A stretch of 64,000 nucleotides of DNA from Streptomyces sp. ITFR-16 (GTDB taxonomy: Bacteria; Actinomycetota; Actinomycetes; Streptomycetales; Streptomycetaceae), in assembly GCF_031844705.1 (NCBI RefSeq), contig NZ_CP134609.1, positions 558,001 through 622,000 of the forward strand. The letters run 5' to 3'. Numbering within the stretch: position 1 is the first letter of the stretch; the number at the start of each line of letters is the position of its first letter. The position numbers and the translations under genes are program-made. Below the pieces are notes generated by a model. It was not told where the DNA came from and ran no database searches. It saw only the letters and a list, made by a program, of their open reading frames with translations. Shown here piece by piece: positions 45,752-54,728 of this stretch.

Positions 45752-46864
45752 ATGACGGATGATCTGCGACCGGCCGGAACACCCACCCTTGAGGACGTGG
45801 CGAGGGCGGCCGGTGTCTCCCGCGCCACCGTCTCCCGGGTGATCAACGGCGTACGGAATGTCGACCCGGTGATCCAGGAGGCCGTGCGCCGGGCGGTCTC
45901 CCTCACCGGGTACGCGCCCAACCGTGCGGCCCGCTCCCTGGTGACCCGGCGCACCGACGCCATCGCGCTGGTGGTGTCGGGCGCGGGGGTCGAGACCGAA
46001 CCCGAGGAGGGGGCTCTGCCGGCCGGGACCGGCGGGGCAGCGGACGGGGCGGAGCCCGGCAGCGGCTCCTCGTTCACGGCGCAGGTCTTCGCCGACCCGT
46101 TCTTCGGCCGCGTGGTGACCGGGGTGGTCAACTATCTGCGCCCGCGCGGGATGCACCCGGTGCTGATGTTCGCCGAGACGTCACGGGCCCGCGAGGACGT
46201 GGTGTCCTTCCTGCGCCAGGGCAGCGCGGACGGCGCCCTGGTCGTCTCGACCCATGCGGAGGACCCGCTGCCGGGCCTGCTCACGGACGCGGGACTGCCC
46301 GCCGTCCTCTACGCACGGCCCGCCCGCCCCGTCCGCATCAGCTATGTCGACCTCGCCCATCAGGACGGCGCGGGGCTCGCCGCCGAGCATCTGCTGTCCC
46401 GGGGCTGTCGCCGCATCGCGACGATCACCGGGCCGCTGGACGTGCCGGCGGGCCAGGAGCGGCTGGCCGGTTTCCGCGACACGATGGCGCGGCGCGGGCA
46501 TCCGTACATCCCGATCGTCGAGGGGCAGTTCACCCAGGAGAGCGGCGAGGCCGCGATGGAGCGCCTGCTGGTGGAACACCCCGACCTGGACGGGGTGTTC
46601 GCGGCCAACGACCTGATGGCGATGGGCGCCTGCCATGTGCTGCGGGAACACGGCAAACGGGTGCCCGAGGACGTCGCGGTGGTCGGCTTCGACGACAGCA
46701 GCGCGGCATCCGCCTGCCGGCCCCCGCTGACCACGGTCCGCCAGCCGGTCGAGGCGATGGCGGCCGAGATGGCGCGGCTGCTGATCGAACGCCTGTCGAA
46801 GCCGGACGGGGCGGCGACCTCGGTGATCTTCGAACCGGCACTGGTGGTGCGCGACTCCGCGTAG
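45752..46864 (+). CDS. LacI-family transcriptional repressor
   Basis: A 370-residue repressor. The N-terminal helix-turn-helix is TLEDVARAAGVSRATVSRVI with hinge helix TGYAPNRAARSLVTRR. The periplasmic-binding-like domain follows, ending VAVVGFDDSSAASACRPPLTTVRQPV. Between hinge and core (about 78-108) an Ala/Gly/Glu-rich insertion of about 28 residues is longer than in relatives. Adjacent operators GGAGAGCGCTCTCC upstream of GH3 and of itself indicate autoregulation and control of GH3. The DUF1996 gene, 9 kb away, has the same site. The inducer is probably a beta-glucoside or oligosaccharide. Confidence 0.93.
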   Translation: MTDDLRPAGTPTLEDVARAAGVSRATVSRVINGVRNVDPVIQEAVRRAVSLTGYAPNRAARSLVTRRTDAIALVVSGAGVETEPEEGALPAGTGGAADGAEPGSGSSFTAQVFADPFFGRVVTGVVNYLRPRGMHPVLMFAETSRAREDVVSFLRQGSADGALVVSTHAEDPLPGLLTDAGLPAVLYARPARPVRISYVDLAHQDGAGLAAEHLLSRGCRRIATITGPLDVPAGQERLAGFRDTMARRGHPYIPIVEGQFTQESGEAAMERLLVEHPDLDGVFAANDLMAMGACHVLREHGKRVPEDVAVVGFDDSSAASACRPPLTTVRQPVEAMAAEMARLLIERLSKPDGAATSVIFEPALVVRDSA

Positions 46865-46959
46865 CCGGGGAGCCGTCCGCACGGGCCCGGGAGTGTTGTG
46901 CGTCGCGGCCACCGACGCAAGGATCGGGAGGTCGTCGCACTACGTGAACGGGGTCCCCT

Positions 46960-47523
46960 GTGAGTCTGACCGACCGGATACTTCCGCTGGCGGGTGTCGC
47001 CCTCGGCGCGCTCATGTCCTATCTGGTGAGCAGCCTGAACGAACGGACGAGGTGGCGCAGGCAGCAGGCCGTGCGCTGGGACGAGCACCGGCTGCGGGCG
47101 TACGCCGAGTACGCGCACGCCGTGAAGGAGCTGGCGGCCCGCTACCAGATGATGGCCGCTGCCCGGGGTCTCGTATCGGGGCCGATCCCTCTCGAACCGA
47201 CGGCCGAGGCGCTCCGCGAGGCCGGGGAGCTGGAGTCCCGCCGTTCCGCCCTGTCGGAGACACTGGGGCTGCTCGGTGACACGGAGGCGAACACGGCGTC
47301 CAAGACGCTCGATCAGTGCCTGTGGCGGCTGGAGTGCCTGGCGCGGGGCGTGCCCACCGAGGTCGAACAGGACTGGGACGAGGCCTATCTGGACTTCCGC
47401 CGGGCCCGGAACCGCTATGTGGAGCACGCCAGGGCGGGCCTGGGCCTGCCGGGCGCCGTCGCCCGGGACGTGCCCTGGCCGGCCGCCTGGCGTCCCGTCT
47501 CCCCCTCGTCGCCTCCTTCGTGA
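46960..47523 (+). CDS. Hypothetical membrane-anchored helical protein
   Basis: A 187-residue protein I do not recognise. An N-terminal helix (ILPLAGVALGALMSYLVSSL) probably anchors it in the membrane. The rest is charged and helical (RWRRQQAVRWDEHRLRAYAE, LRRL-type patterns, YLDFRRARNRYVEHARAGLG). Similar short proteins are common in Streptomyces without known function. Start GTG at 46960 lacks a strong ribosome site. It lies between lacI and the convergent ROK gene; no operon partner. Confidence 0.6.
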   Translation: MSLTDRILPLAGVALGALMSYLVSSLNERTRWRRQQAVRWDEHRLRAYAEYAHAVKELAARYQMMAAARGLVSGPIPLEPTAEALREAGELESRRSALSETLGLLGDTEANTASKTLDQCLWRLECLARGVPTEVEQDWDEAYLDFRRARNRYVEHARAGLGLPGAVARDVPWPAAWRPVSPSSPPS

Positions 47524-47581
47524 GTCCGGTGTGACCTGTACGCGGGCGGACCGGGACCGCCCGGGGCCCCCCGCGCCCGTG

Positions 47582-48940
47582 TCACCCCGTCGCCTCCGAG
47601 GTCGTCCGGGGCAGTTCCCTGCTGCGCACCACGTCTGCGGCGGTGCGGAAGCCCGGTGCCGGGGCGGCGGGCTGCGGTTCGCGGGACGGGCGGCTGCCGC
47701 CCCGGGCCAGGAAGTCGGCCAGCGGCAGGGTGGCGGCGCCGACCGTGACCGCGTCGGGACCCAGCCGGCCCAGCTCGATCGTGGTGCGGGCCGCCGCGTG
47801 CGTCAGCGCGTACTTTTGGGCGTACGCGCGGATGTCGGGCAGCAGATGCGGGCCGATCAGCAGGCCGGCCCAGCCTCCGAGCAGGATGCGTTCGGGCAGG
47901 AAGAGGTTGATCAGGTCGCCCAGCGCCGCGCCCAGGCACTCCGCCGTCTCGTCGAGCAGGGAGACGGCCAGCGGGTCGGGTTCGCCGCCGGCGCCCGGGT
48001 AGGCGGCGGCGAGCAGGGCGGCGAGCGCGGTCTCGTCGTCGGCGTCGGCCGGCAGCGGGCCCCCCGCCTCGTGCCAGCGCTCGCGCATCGCCTCGGCGCC
48101 CGCGTACGCCTCCAGACAGCCGATGGAGCCGCACCGGCAGCGGCGGCCGCGCAGTTGGACGGTGGTGTGGCCCCATTCGAGGGCCTGGCTGCTGCGGTCC
48201 TCGTCGAGGAGGTCGCCGTGGTTCACACAGGCGCCGACTCCGGATCCGATCAGGGCGATGGCCGAGGCCCCCGCGCCCCGCCCGCCGCCGAACCACATCT
48301 CGGCCTGGCCGAGCGTCTTGGCACCGTTGTCGATGAAGAAGGGGACCTCGGGCGGCACCCGTACGGCGTCCCTGAGCAGCCGCTCGAAGGGGACGGCGCT
48401 CCAGTCGATGGTCTGCCCGTGCACCACGGACCCCACATCGCCGACGGCGCCCTCGGGCGGGTCGCGCTCGATGATGCCGGGCACGCCGATGCCGATGCCG
48501 AGCAGCCGGCGCGGATCGGCTCCGGCGTCCCTCAGTACGTCGGCGACCCCGCTGCGGACATGGCCGACGATGCGGTTGACGTCGTAGCCGTGCTGTGCCA
48601 GCAGCCGTTCGGTGCGGGCGAGTTCGGTCAGGGAGAGGTCGAAGAGCTCCACCCTGATCCGGGTCTCGCCGATGTCGATGCCGATCAGGAGGCCGCCGCC
48701 GGGGGCGACGCGCAGCAGGGTGCGGGGACGGCCGCCGTCGGAGTCGACGACCCCGGCCTCCTCCAGGAGGCCCTCCGCGGCGAGTTCCGCGACGACGTTG
48801 CTGATGGAACCCGAACTCAGCCCGGTGGCCGGACCCAGCTCCTGGCGGCTCAGCGGGCCGTCGAAATACAACCGTTGCAATACCCTCGCCCGGTTGCCCC
48901 GGCGCAGGTCACGCACGGTCCGTCTGTTGCGCTCAGCCAT
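47582..48940 (-). CDS. ROK-family transcriptional repressor
   Basis: A 452-residue protein. The winged-helix DNA-binding domain (about 10-75) has NRARVLQRLYFDGPLSRQELG and GLSSGSISNVVAELAAEGLL. The ROK sugar-kinase-like domain contains LLIGIDIGETRIRVELFD (phosphate loop), GHTTVQLRGRRCRCGSIGCLEAYAG (zinc-binding CxCGxxGCxE, here CRCGSIGCLE) and LINLFLPERILLGG. It lies just upstream of and divergent from the ABC importer operon, so it almost surely regulates it. A good ribosome site (AAGGAG) lies 5 nt before the ATG. The C-terminal 45 residues are extra, Pro/Ala-rich. Confidence 0.93.
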   Translation of the reverse strand: MAERNRRTVRDLRRGNRARVLQRLYFDGPLSRQELGPATGLSSGSISNVVAELAAEGLLEEAGVVDSDGGRPRTLLRVAPGGGLLIGIDIGETRIRVELFDLSLTELARTERLLAQHGYDVNRIVGHVRSGVADVLRDAGADPRRLLGIGIGVPGIIERDPPEGAVGDVGSVVHGQTIDWSAVPFERLLRDAVRVPPEVPFFIDNGAKTLGQAEMWFGGGRGAGASAIALIGSGVGACVNHGDLLDEDRSSQALEWGHTTVQLRGRRCRCGSIGCLEAYAGAEAMRERWHEAGGPLPADADDETALAALLAAAYPGAGGEPDPLAVSLLDETAECLGAALGDLINLFLPERILLGGWAGLLIGPHLLPDIRAYAQKYALTHAAARTTIELGRLGPDAVTVGAATLPLADFLARGGSRPSREPQPAAPAPGFRTAADVVRSRELPRTTSEATG

Positions 48941-48981
48941 GTGGCTCCTTCCCTTCCCGCAACATACCGCGACCGCGGGAC

Positions 48982-49026
48982 TTGACGCGACCTTCCCTCA
49001 GCTCTTAAATCACGTCATAAATTAAG
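48982..49026 (+). promoter_or_regulatory. Promoter of the sugar ABC importer operon with ROK-type operator
   Basis: TTGACG (48982-48987), 17 bp, TTAAAT (49005-49010) make a strong promoter. The -10 begins an imperfect AT-rich inverted repeat, CTTAAAT...AATTAAG (49004-49026), the kind of site bound by ROK repressors such as XylR. The divergent ROK gene is the natural regulator. Confidence 0.65.
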
Positions 49027-49085
49027 TCCTGAAGACCGTTCGGTTCTCGAACGCGGACTTCCTCCCCGGAAAGGGGCCATCCCGC

Positions 49086-50399
49086 ATGCGCACCATCAGA
49101 GCCGCAGCAGCCGCCACCCTCGCGATCTCCATCGCCGCCGGAGTCACCGGCTGCGGAGGCGGTTCGTCCGCGAGCGGCGGCAGCAACGATTCACCCAAGA
49201 CCCTCACGTACTGGGCCTCCAACCAGGGTCCCAGCATCGAGGCCGACAAGAAGATCCTGACGCCCGAGCTGAAGAAGTTCGAGAAGCAGACCGGCATCAA
49301 GGTCAAGCTCGAGGTCGTGCCGTGGGCCGACCTGCTCAACCGGATCCTCGCGGCCACCACGTCGGGTCAGGGCCCGGACGTGCTGAACATCGGCAACACC
49401 TGGTCGGCCTCGCTCCAGGCGACCGGTGCGCTGCTCCCGTGGGACAAGGCCAACTTCGACGCGATCGGCGGCCGGGACCGTTTCGTCGACTCGGCCGTGG
49501 CCTCGGCCGGCGCGGAGGGCAAGGACCCCTCCGCGGTGCCGCTGTACTCCCTCGCGTACGCCCTGTACTACAACAAGAAGAGCTTCGCCGACGCGGGCAT
49601 CACCAAGCCCCCGGCCACCTGGGACGAGCTGGTCGAGGACGGCAAGAAGCTCTCCAGGGACGGCAAGTGGGGCCTGGGCGCGGAGGGCGCCAACCTCTCC
49701 AACAACATCCACCAGACCTTCGTCCTGGGCCAGCAGCACGGCGCGGACTTCTTCGACGCCGAGGGCAAGGCGACCTTCACCTCCGACGGCGCCGTCGCGG
49801 CCGTGAAGCAGTACATCGACTTCATGGCCAAGGACAAGATCATCGCTCCGGGCAACGCGGAGTACGCCCAGAACCAGTCGCTCACCGACTTCGCCAAGGG
49901 CAAGACCGCGATGGTCCTGTGGCAGGCCGCCGCCTCCACCTTCGCCTCCCAGGGCATGAAGCCCGAGGACTGGGGCGCGGCTCCGGTACCCGTCGCCTCC
50001 GGCACCCCCGGCCAGGGCAAGAACGTCAACTCCATGGTCGCCGGCATCAACATGGCGGTGTTCAAGAACACCAAGAACATCGACGGCGCCAAGAAGTTCG
50101 TCAAGTTCATGACGAGCGACGACGAGCAGAAGCTGCTCAACAAGACCTACGGATCGATCCCGCCGGTCAAGACCGCCCAGGCCGACGCCGCGTTCTCGGC
50201 ACCCGACCTCGCGGTGCTGCGCGACACGCTGGCCAAGAGCGCGGCCCCGCTGCCGCAGGTGCCCAACGAGTCGCAGTTCGAGACCGCCGTCGGTACGGCC
50301 GTCAAGGAGCTGTGGGCCGACGCCGCGGCAGGACGCCCCGTGACCACCGAATCCGTCAAGGCGCGCCTGGAAAAGGCCCAGCAGACGATGCAGCAGTAA
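49086..50399 (+). CDS. Sugar ABC transporter substrate-binding lipoprotein
   Basis: A 437-residue lipoprotein with a signal peptide ending in a lipobox (AGVTGC, Cys near 23). The mature chain is of the extracellular solute-binding family 1 type: LTYWASNQGPSIEADKKIL, TSGQGPDVLNIGNTWSASLQ, ALYYNKKSFADAGITKPPATWDEL. This is the first gene of the operon with two permeases and a GH1 beta-glucosidase. An ATPase gene is absent, as in most Streptomyces sugar systems that share MsiK. The likely substrate is cellobiose or another beta-glucoside, by context only. Confidence 0.93.
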   Translation: MRTIRAAAAATLAISIAAGVTGCGGGSSASGGSNDSPKTLTYWASNQGPSIEADKKILTPELKKFEKQTGIKVKLEVVPWADLLNRILAATTSGQGPDVLNIGNTWSASLQATGALLPWDKANFDAIGGRDRFVDSAVASAGAEGKDPSAVPLYSLAYALYYNKKSFADAGITKPPATWDELVEDGKKLSRDGKWGLGAEGANLSNNIHQTFVLGQQHGADFFDAEGKATFTSDGAVAAVKQYIDFMAKDKIIAPGNAEYAQNQSLTDFAKGKTAMVLWQAAASTFASQGMKPEDWGAAPVPVASGTPGQGKNVNSMVAGINMAVFKNTKNIDGAKKFVKFMTSDDEQKLLNKTYGSIPPVKTAQADAAFSAPDLAVLRDTLAKSAAPLPQVPNESQFETAVGTAVKELWADAAAGRPVTTESVKARLEKAQQTMQQ

Positions 50400-50409
50400 G
50401 GCTCCCCTC

Positions 50410-51420
50410 ATGACCGCCACCGTGACCACCGACAGCCGCACGGAAAAGTCGGACAGGGTGACGAGCCGGGGCACCGGGGGTGCGCGCAGGAGACTGCCGC
50501 GCATCCCCGACCGGATCCGCCAGGGCGGACTGCCCTATCTCCTGCTCCTGCCGGCCGTTCTGCTCGAACTCCTCGTCCATGTGATCCCGATGGTCATCGG
50601 GATCGTGATGAGCTTCCGCCAGCTCACGCAGTTCTACATCAACAACTGGGGCGGGGCGCCCTGGACCGGCTTCGACAACTTCAAGATCGCCGTCGACATC
50701 AACGCCCCGATCGGCGAGGCACTGCTCCACTCGTTCTTCGTCACCTGCGTCTTCACCTTCTTCGCCGTCGGCCTGGCGTGGCTGTTCGGTGTCGCGGCGG
50801 CGATCATGCTGCAGGAGAACTTCCGCGGCCGCGGCTTCCTGCGGGCCGTCTTCCTCGTCCCGTACGCCCTGCCGGTCTACGCGGCCGTCATCACCTGGGC
50901 CTTCATGTTCCAGCGGGACAACGGCCTGATCAACCACGTGCTCCACGACCAGCTCGGGCTCACCGACCAGCCCTCGTTCTGGCTGATCGGCGACAACAGC
51001 ATCTACGCGCTGATCATCGTCTCGGTCTGGAAGGGCTGGCCGTTCGCCTTCCTCATCGTGATGGCCGGGCTCCAGAACATCCCGCGCGAGCTGTACGAGG
51101 CCGCCTCGATCGACGGCGCCGGCATCTGGCAGCAGATCCGCAAGATCACACTGCCCTCGCTGCGCCCGGTCAACCAGGTCCTGGTGCTCGTCCTGTTCCT
51201 GTGGACGTTCAACGACTTCAACACCCCGTACGTGCTGTTCGGGAAGGCGGCTCCGGAGAACGCGGATCTCATCTCGATCCACATCTACCAGTCGTCGTTC
51301 GTCACCTGGAACTTCGGCACCGGCTCGGCCATGTCCGTACTCCTGCTGCTGTTCCTGCTGGTCGTGACGGCCGTCTACCTGTTCATCACCTCACGCGGAA
51401 GGAAGGGTGCCGATGCCTAG
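50410..51420 (+). CDS. Sugar ABC transporter permease (MalF-like)
   Basis: A 336-residue permease with six membrane helices after a cytoplasmic N-terminal 45 residues. The EAA loop is ELYEAASIDGAGIWQQIRKITLPSL (core EAASIDGAGIWQ), where the shared ATPase docks. GYLFLLP-like LPYLLLLPAVLLELLV opens TM1. It starts 10 bp after the binding protein and overlaps the next permease by 8 bp. It belongs to the CUT1 class. Confidence 0.94.
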   Translation: MTATVTTDSRTEKSDRVTSRGTGGARRRLPRIPDRIRQGGLPYLLLLPAVLLELLVHVIPMVIGIVMSFRQLTQFYINNWGGAPWTGFDNFKIAVDINAPIGEALLHSFFVTCVFTFFAVGLAWLFGVAAAIMLQENFRGRGFLRAVFLVPYALPVYAAVITWAFMFQRDNGLINHVLHDQLGLTDQPSFWLIGDNSIYALIIVSVWKGWPFAFLIVMAGLQNIPRELYEAASIDGAGIWQQIRKITLPSLRPVNQVLVLVLFLWTFNDFNTPYVLFGKAAPENADLISIHIYQSSFVTWNFGTGSAMSVLLLLFLLVVTAVYLFITSRGRKGADA

Positions 51421-52321
51421 CCATGCCCAGCCGGCCGCACTGCCCCGGGCCCCGAAGTCCTCGTCACGGCGGCGGTCCCCGATGGCGGCGCCGCAGTCCT
51501 TCCTGTGGACCCGCCGCGTCATCCTGACCTTCCTGGCCGCCTTCGCGCTGCTGCCCGTCTATGTGATGGTCAGCAGCTCGCTCAAGCCGCTCCAGGACGT
51601 GTCGGGGAAGTTCCACTGGATCCCGTCCGGCCTCACCGTCAAGCCGTACTTCGACATCTGGGACACCGTCCCGCTCGCCCGGTACTTCGTCAACTCGCTG
51701 ATCGTGGCGGGCACGGCGACGGTCCTCTCGGTGATCATCGCGGTGTTCTCGGCCTACGCCGTGAGCCGCTACAAGTTCCGCGGCAAGCGCGTCTTCACCG
51801 TCACGGTGCTCTCCACCCAGATGTTCCCGGGCATCCTCTTCCTGCTGCCGCTGTTCCTCATCTTCGTCAACATCGGCAACAGCACGGGCATCGCCCTGTA
51901 CGGCTCGCGCGGCGGACTGATCCTCACGTATCTGACGTTCTCGCTGCCGTTCTCCATCTGGATGCTCATCGGCTACTTCGACTCGATCCCCAAGGACCTG
52001 GACGAGGCCGCGCTGGTCGACGGCTGCGGACCGCTCGGCGCCCTGTTCCGGGTCGTCGTGCCGGCCGCCGTGCCCGGCATCGTCGCGGTCGCCGTGTACG
52101 CGTTCATGACGGCGTGGGGCGAGGTGCTCTTCGCCTCCGTGATGACCAACGACACCACCCGCACGCTCGCCGTCGGTCTGCAGGGCTACGCCACACAGAA
52201 CGACGTCTACTGGAACCAGGTCATGGCCGCCTCGCTCGTCGTCAGCGTGCCGATCGTCGCCGGCTTCCTGCTCCTGCAGCGCTACCTGGTCGCCGGCCTC
52301 ACCGCGGGAGCCGTCAAGTGA
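51413..52321 (+). CDS. Sugar ABC transporter permease (MalG-like)
   Basis: A 302-residue second permease with six helices and the EAA loop [26 protein letters not shown] at 51413 is preferred: AAGGAAGG lies 6 nt upstream, whereas a GTG at 51407 would have no spacing. It overlaps the first permease by 8 bp, so it is co-translated. Its stop overlaps a possible GTG start of the beta-glucosidase. Together with the preceding genes it makes a CUT1 importer. Confidence 0.93.
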   Translation: MPSHAQPAALPRAPKSSSRRRSPMAAPQSFLWTRRVILTFLAAFALLPVYVMVSSSLKPLQDVSGKFHWIPSGLTVKPYFDIWDTVPLARYFVNSLIVAGTATVLSVIIAVFSAYAVSRYKFRGKRVFTVTVLSTQMFPGILFLLPLFLIFVNIGNSTGIALYGSRGGLILTYLTFSLPFSIWMLIGYFDSIPKDLDEAALVDGCGPLGALFRVVVPAAVPGIVAVAVYAFMTAWGEVLFASVMTNDTTRTLAVGLQGYATQNDVYWNQVMAASLVVSVPIVAGFLLLQRYLVAGLTAGAVK

Positions 52322-52341
52322 CCACTTCGGAAAGGAAGTCC

Positions 52342-53703
<1,362 letters not shown>

Positions 53704-53709
53704 CCCCCC

Positions 53710-53724
53710 GCCCGGAAACCGGGC
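53710..53724 (+). terminator. Short hairpin after the beta-glucosidase gene
   Basis: A GCCCGG-aaa-CCGGGC hairpin starts 7 bp after the stop codon. The stem is only 6 bp, so termination is uncertain. Confidence 0.4.
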
Positions 53725-53800
53725 CCACCCCAGCAGCCTCCGGCCGCGACGGACTACCGCCGCCGCCGGGGGTTTCGGGGTGCGGGGCCCGGCACCTCGG

Positions 53801-53835
53801 GAGCAGCGGACTCATAATCCGTCGGTCGCGTGTTC
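53801..53835 (+). pseudogene. Fragment of a tRNA-Met(CAU) gene
   Basis: The 35-bp segment matches the centre of a Streptomyces elongator tRNA-Met: the 3' D-stem (GAGC), the anticodon arm GCGGA-CTCATAA-TCCGT with a CAU anticodon, the variable loop CGGTC, and the T-arm start GCGTGTTC. The acceptor stem, the 5' D-arm and the T-loop end are missing, and flanking bases do not pair. It is not a functional tRNA gene. Such a piece is usually an att-site remnant or a displaced tRNA fragment left by an integrative element. Confidence 0.75.
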
Positions 53836-53849
53836 CCGCCCCGCGCCCG

Positions 53850-54446
53850 TCACGCCTCGCGGCCGGACGCCCCGGCCGTCGCCGACTTCCAGTTCGTCAG
53901 GAGGAAGTGCAGGGCCTCGACCGCCCGCTCCCAGGACGTCTGGACCGCGCGGGGCGCGGCGAAGCCGTCGTCGGCCTCCAGGGCGGTGAAGCCGTGGAAG
54001 GTGCTGCGCAGCAGCCGTACCGCGTCCGTGAGGTCGGGTTCGGTCAGGCCGTAGGCGCGCAGCATCGACGAGGTGGTCTCGATGGTGCGGTGGTACGCGG
54101 GGGACTCGGCGGCCACGGCGGGGTCGACGCGCATCCGGGTCGCCTCGTAGCGGCCCGGGCACTCCAGCGCGAAGGACCGGTAGGCGTCGGCGAAGGCGCT
54201 CAGCGCGTCCCTGCCGGCCCGGCCGGCCACCGCCGCCTCGATCCGGTCGATGAACTCCCCCGCGGCCAGCAGGGCGACCCGGGTCCGCAGGTCGTTCAGG
54301 TTCCTGACGTGGGAGTAGAGGCTCGCGTCCTTGACGCCGAAGCCTCGGGCCAGCGCGGAGATGGTGACCTTGTCGAAGCCGATCGAGTCGGCCAGGTCGG
54401 CCGCCGCCGCCACGACCCGGTCGGTCGTGAGCCCCGCGCGAACCAT
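53850..54446 (-). CDS. TetR-family transcriptional regulator
   Basis: A 198-residue repressor. The N-terminal domain is GLTTDRVVAAAADLADSIGFDKVTISALARGFGVKDASLYSHVRNLNDL (recognition core GVKDASLYSHVRN). The C-terminal half has FHGFTALEADDGFA, a WHG-type ligand-binding motif (TetR_C_33-like). No target genes adjoin: the GH1 operon is convergent, and the upstream DUF1996 gene is separated by a terminator. GGAGG lies 7 nt before the ATG at 54446. Confidence 0.9.
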   Translation of the reverse strand: MVRAGLTTDRVVAAAADLADSIGFDKVTISALARGFGVKDASLYSHVRNLNDLRTRVALLAAGEFIDRIEAAVAGRAGRDALSAFADAYRSFALECPGRYEATRMRVDPAVAAESPAYHRTIETTSSMLRAYGLTEPDLTDAVRLLRSTFHGFTALEADDGFAAPRAVQTSWERAVEALHFLLTNWKSATAGASGREA

Positions 54447-54533
54447 CCCGTACCTCCACCGCTCCGCTGCCTAGACCCCTTAGCTTTCGCCTGCCGAGAA
54501 TACACAGCGCGGCTTCCGGCCCCGGACGGCACC

Positions 54534-54573
54534 AGCCCGCGGTGGTCACGGATCGCCGTGACCACCGCGGGCT
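54534..54573 (-). terminator. Terminator downstream of the DUF1996 gene
   Basis: A perfect 18-bp stem (54534-54551 with 54556-54573) with a 4-nt loop lies about 155 bp beyond the DUF1996 stop codon and about 90 bp upstream of the TetR start. Confidence 0.85.
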
Positions 54574-54640
54574 TCCGCACCGCGCCGACAGCGGGGAGTG
54601 GGACGGCGCGGGCAGTTCGGGAGACGACCGACAGAATACA

Positions 54641-54656
54641 GGGAGAGCGCTCTCCC
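54641..54656. promoter_or_regulatory. Orphan LacI-type operator, 3' of the DUF1996 gene
   Basis: The 16-bp perfect palindrome GGGAGAGCGCTCTCCC contains the same core as the sites at 43181, 45717 and 55994. It lies between the DUF1996 stop and its terminator, where no promoter-start pair is seen on either strand. The rest of 54447-54728 holds no gene. Confidence 0.75.
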
Positions 54657-54728
54657 CCGTGGGCGCGGTGCGGCCACCGGGGAGAGCGGTCCGGGTCGGC
54701 CGTCAGTGCGGGCCGCGGCGGTCAGGGG

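Noticed and set aside
53785..53860. Functional tRNA-Met gene
   Set aside because: Only the central 35 nt match. The acceptor stem, D-loop and T-loop are missing and flanking sequences do not pair.
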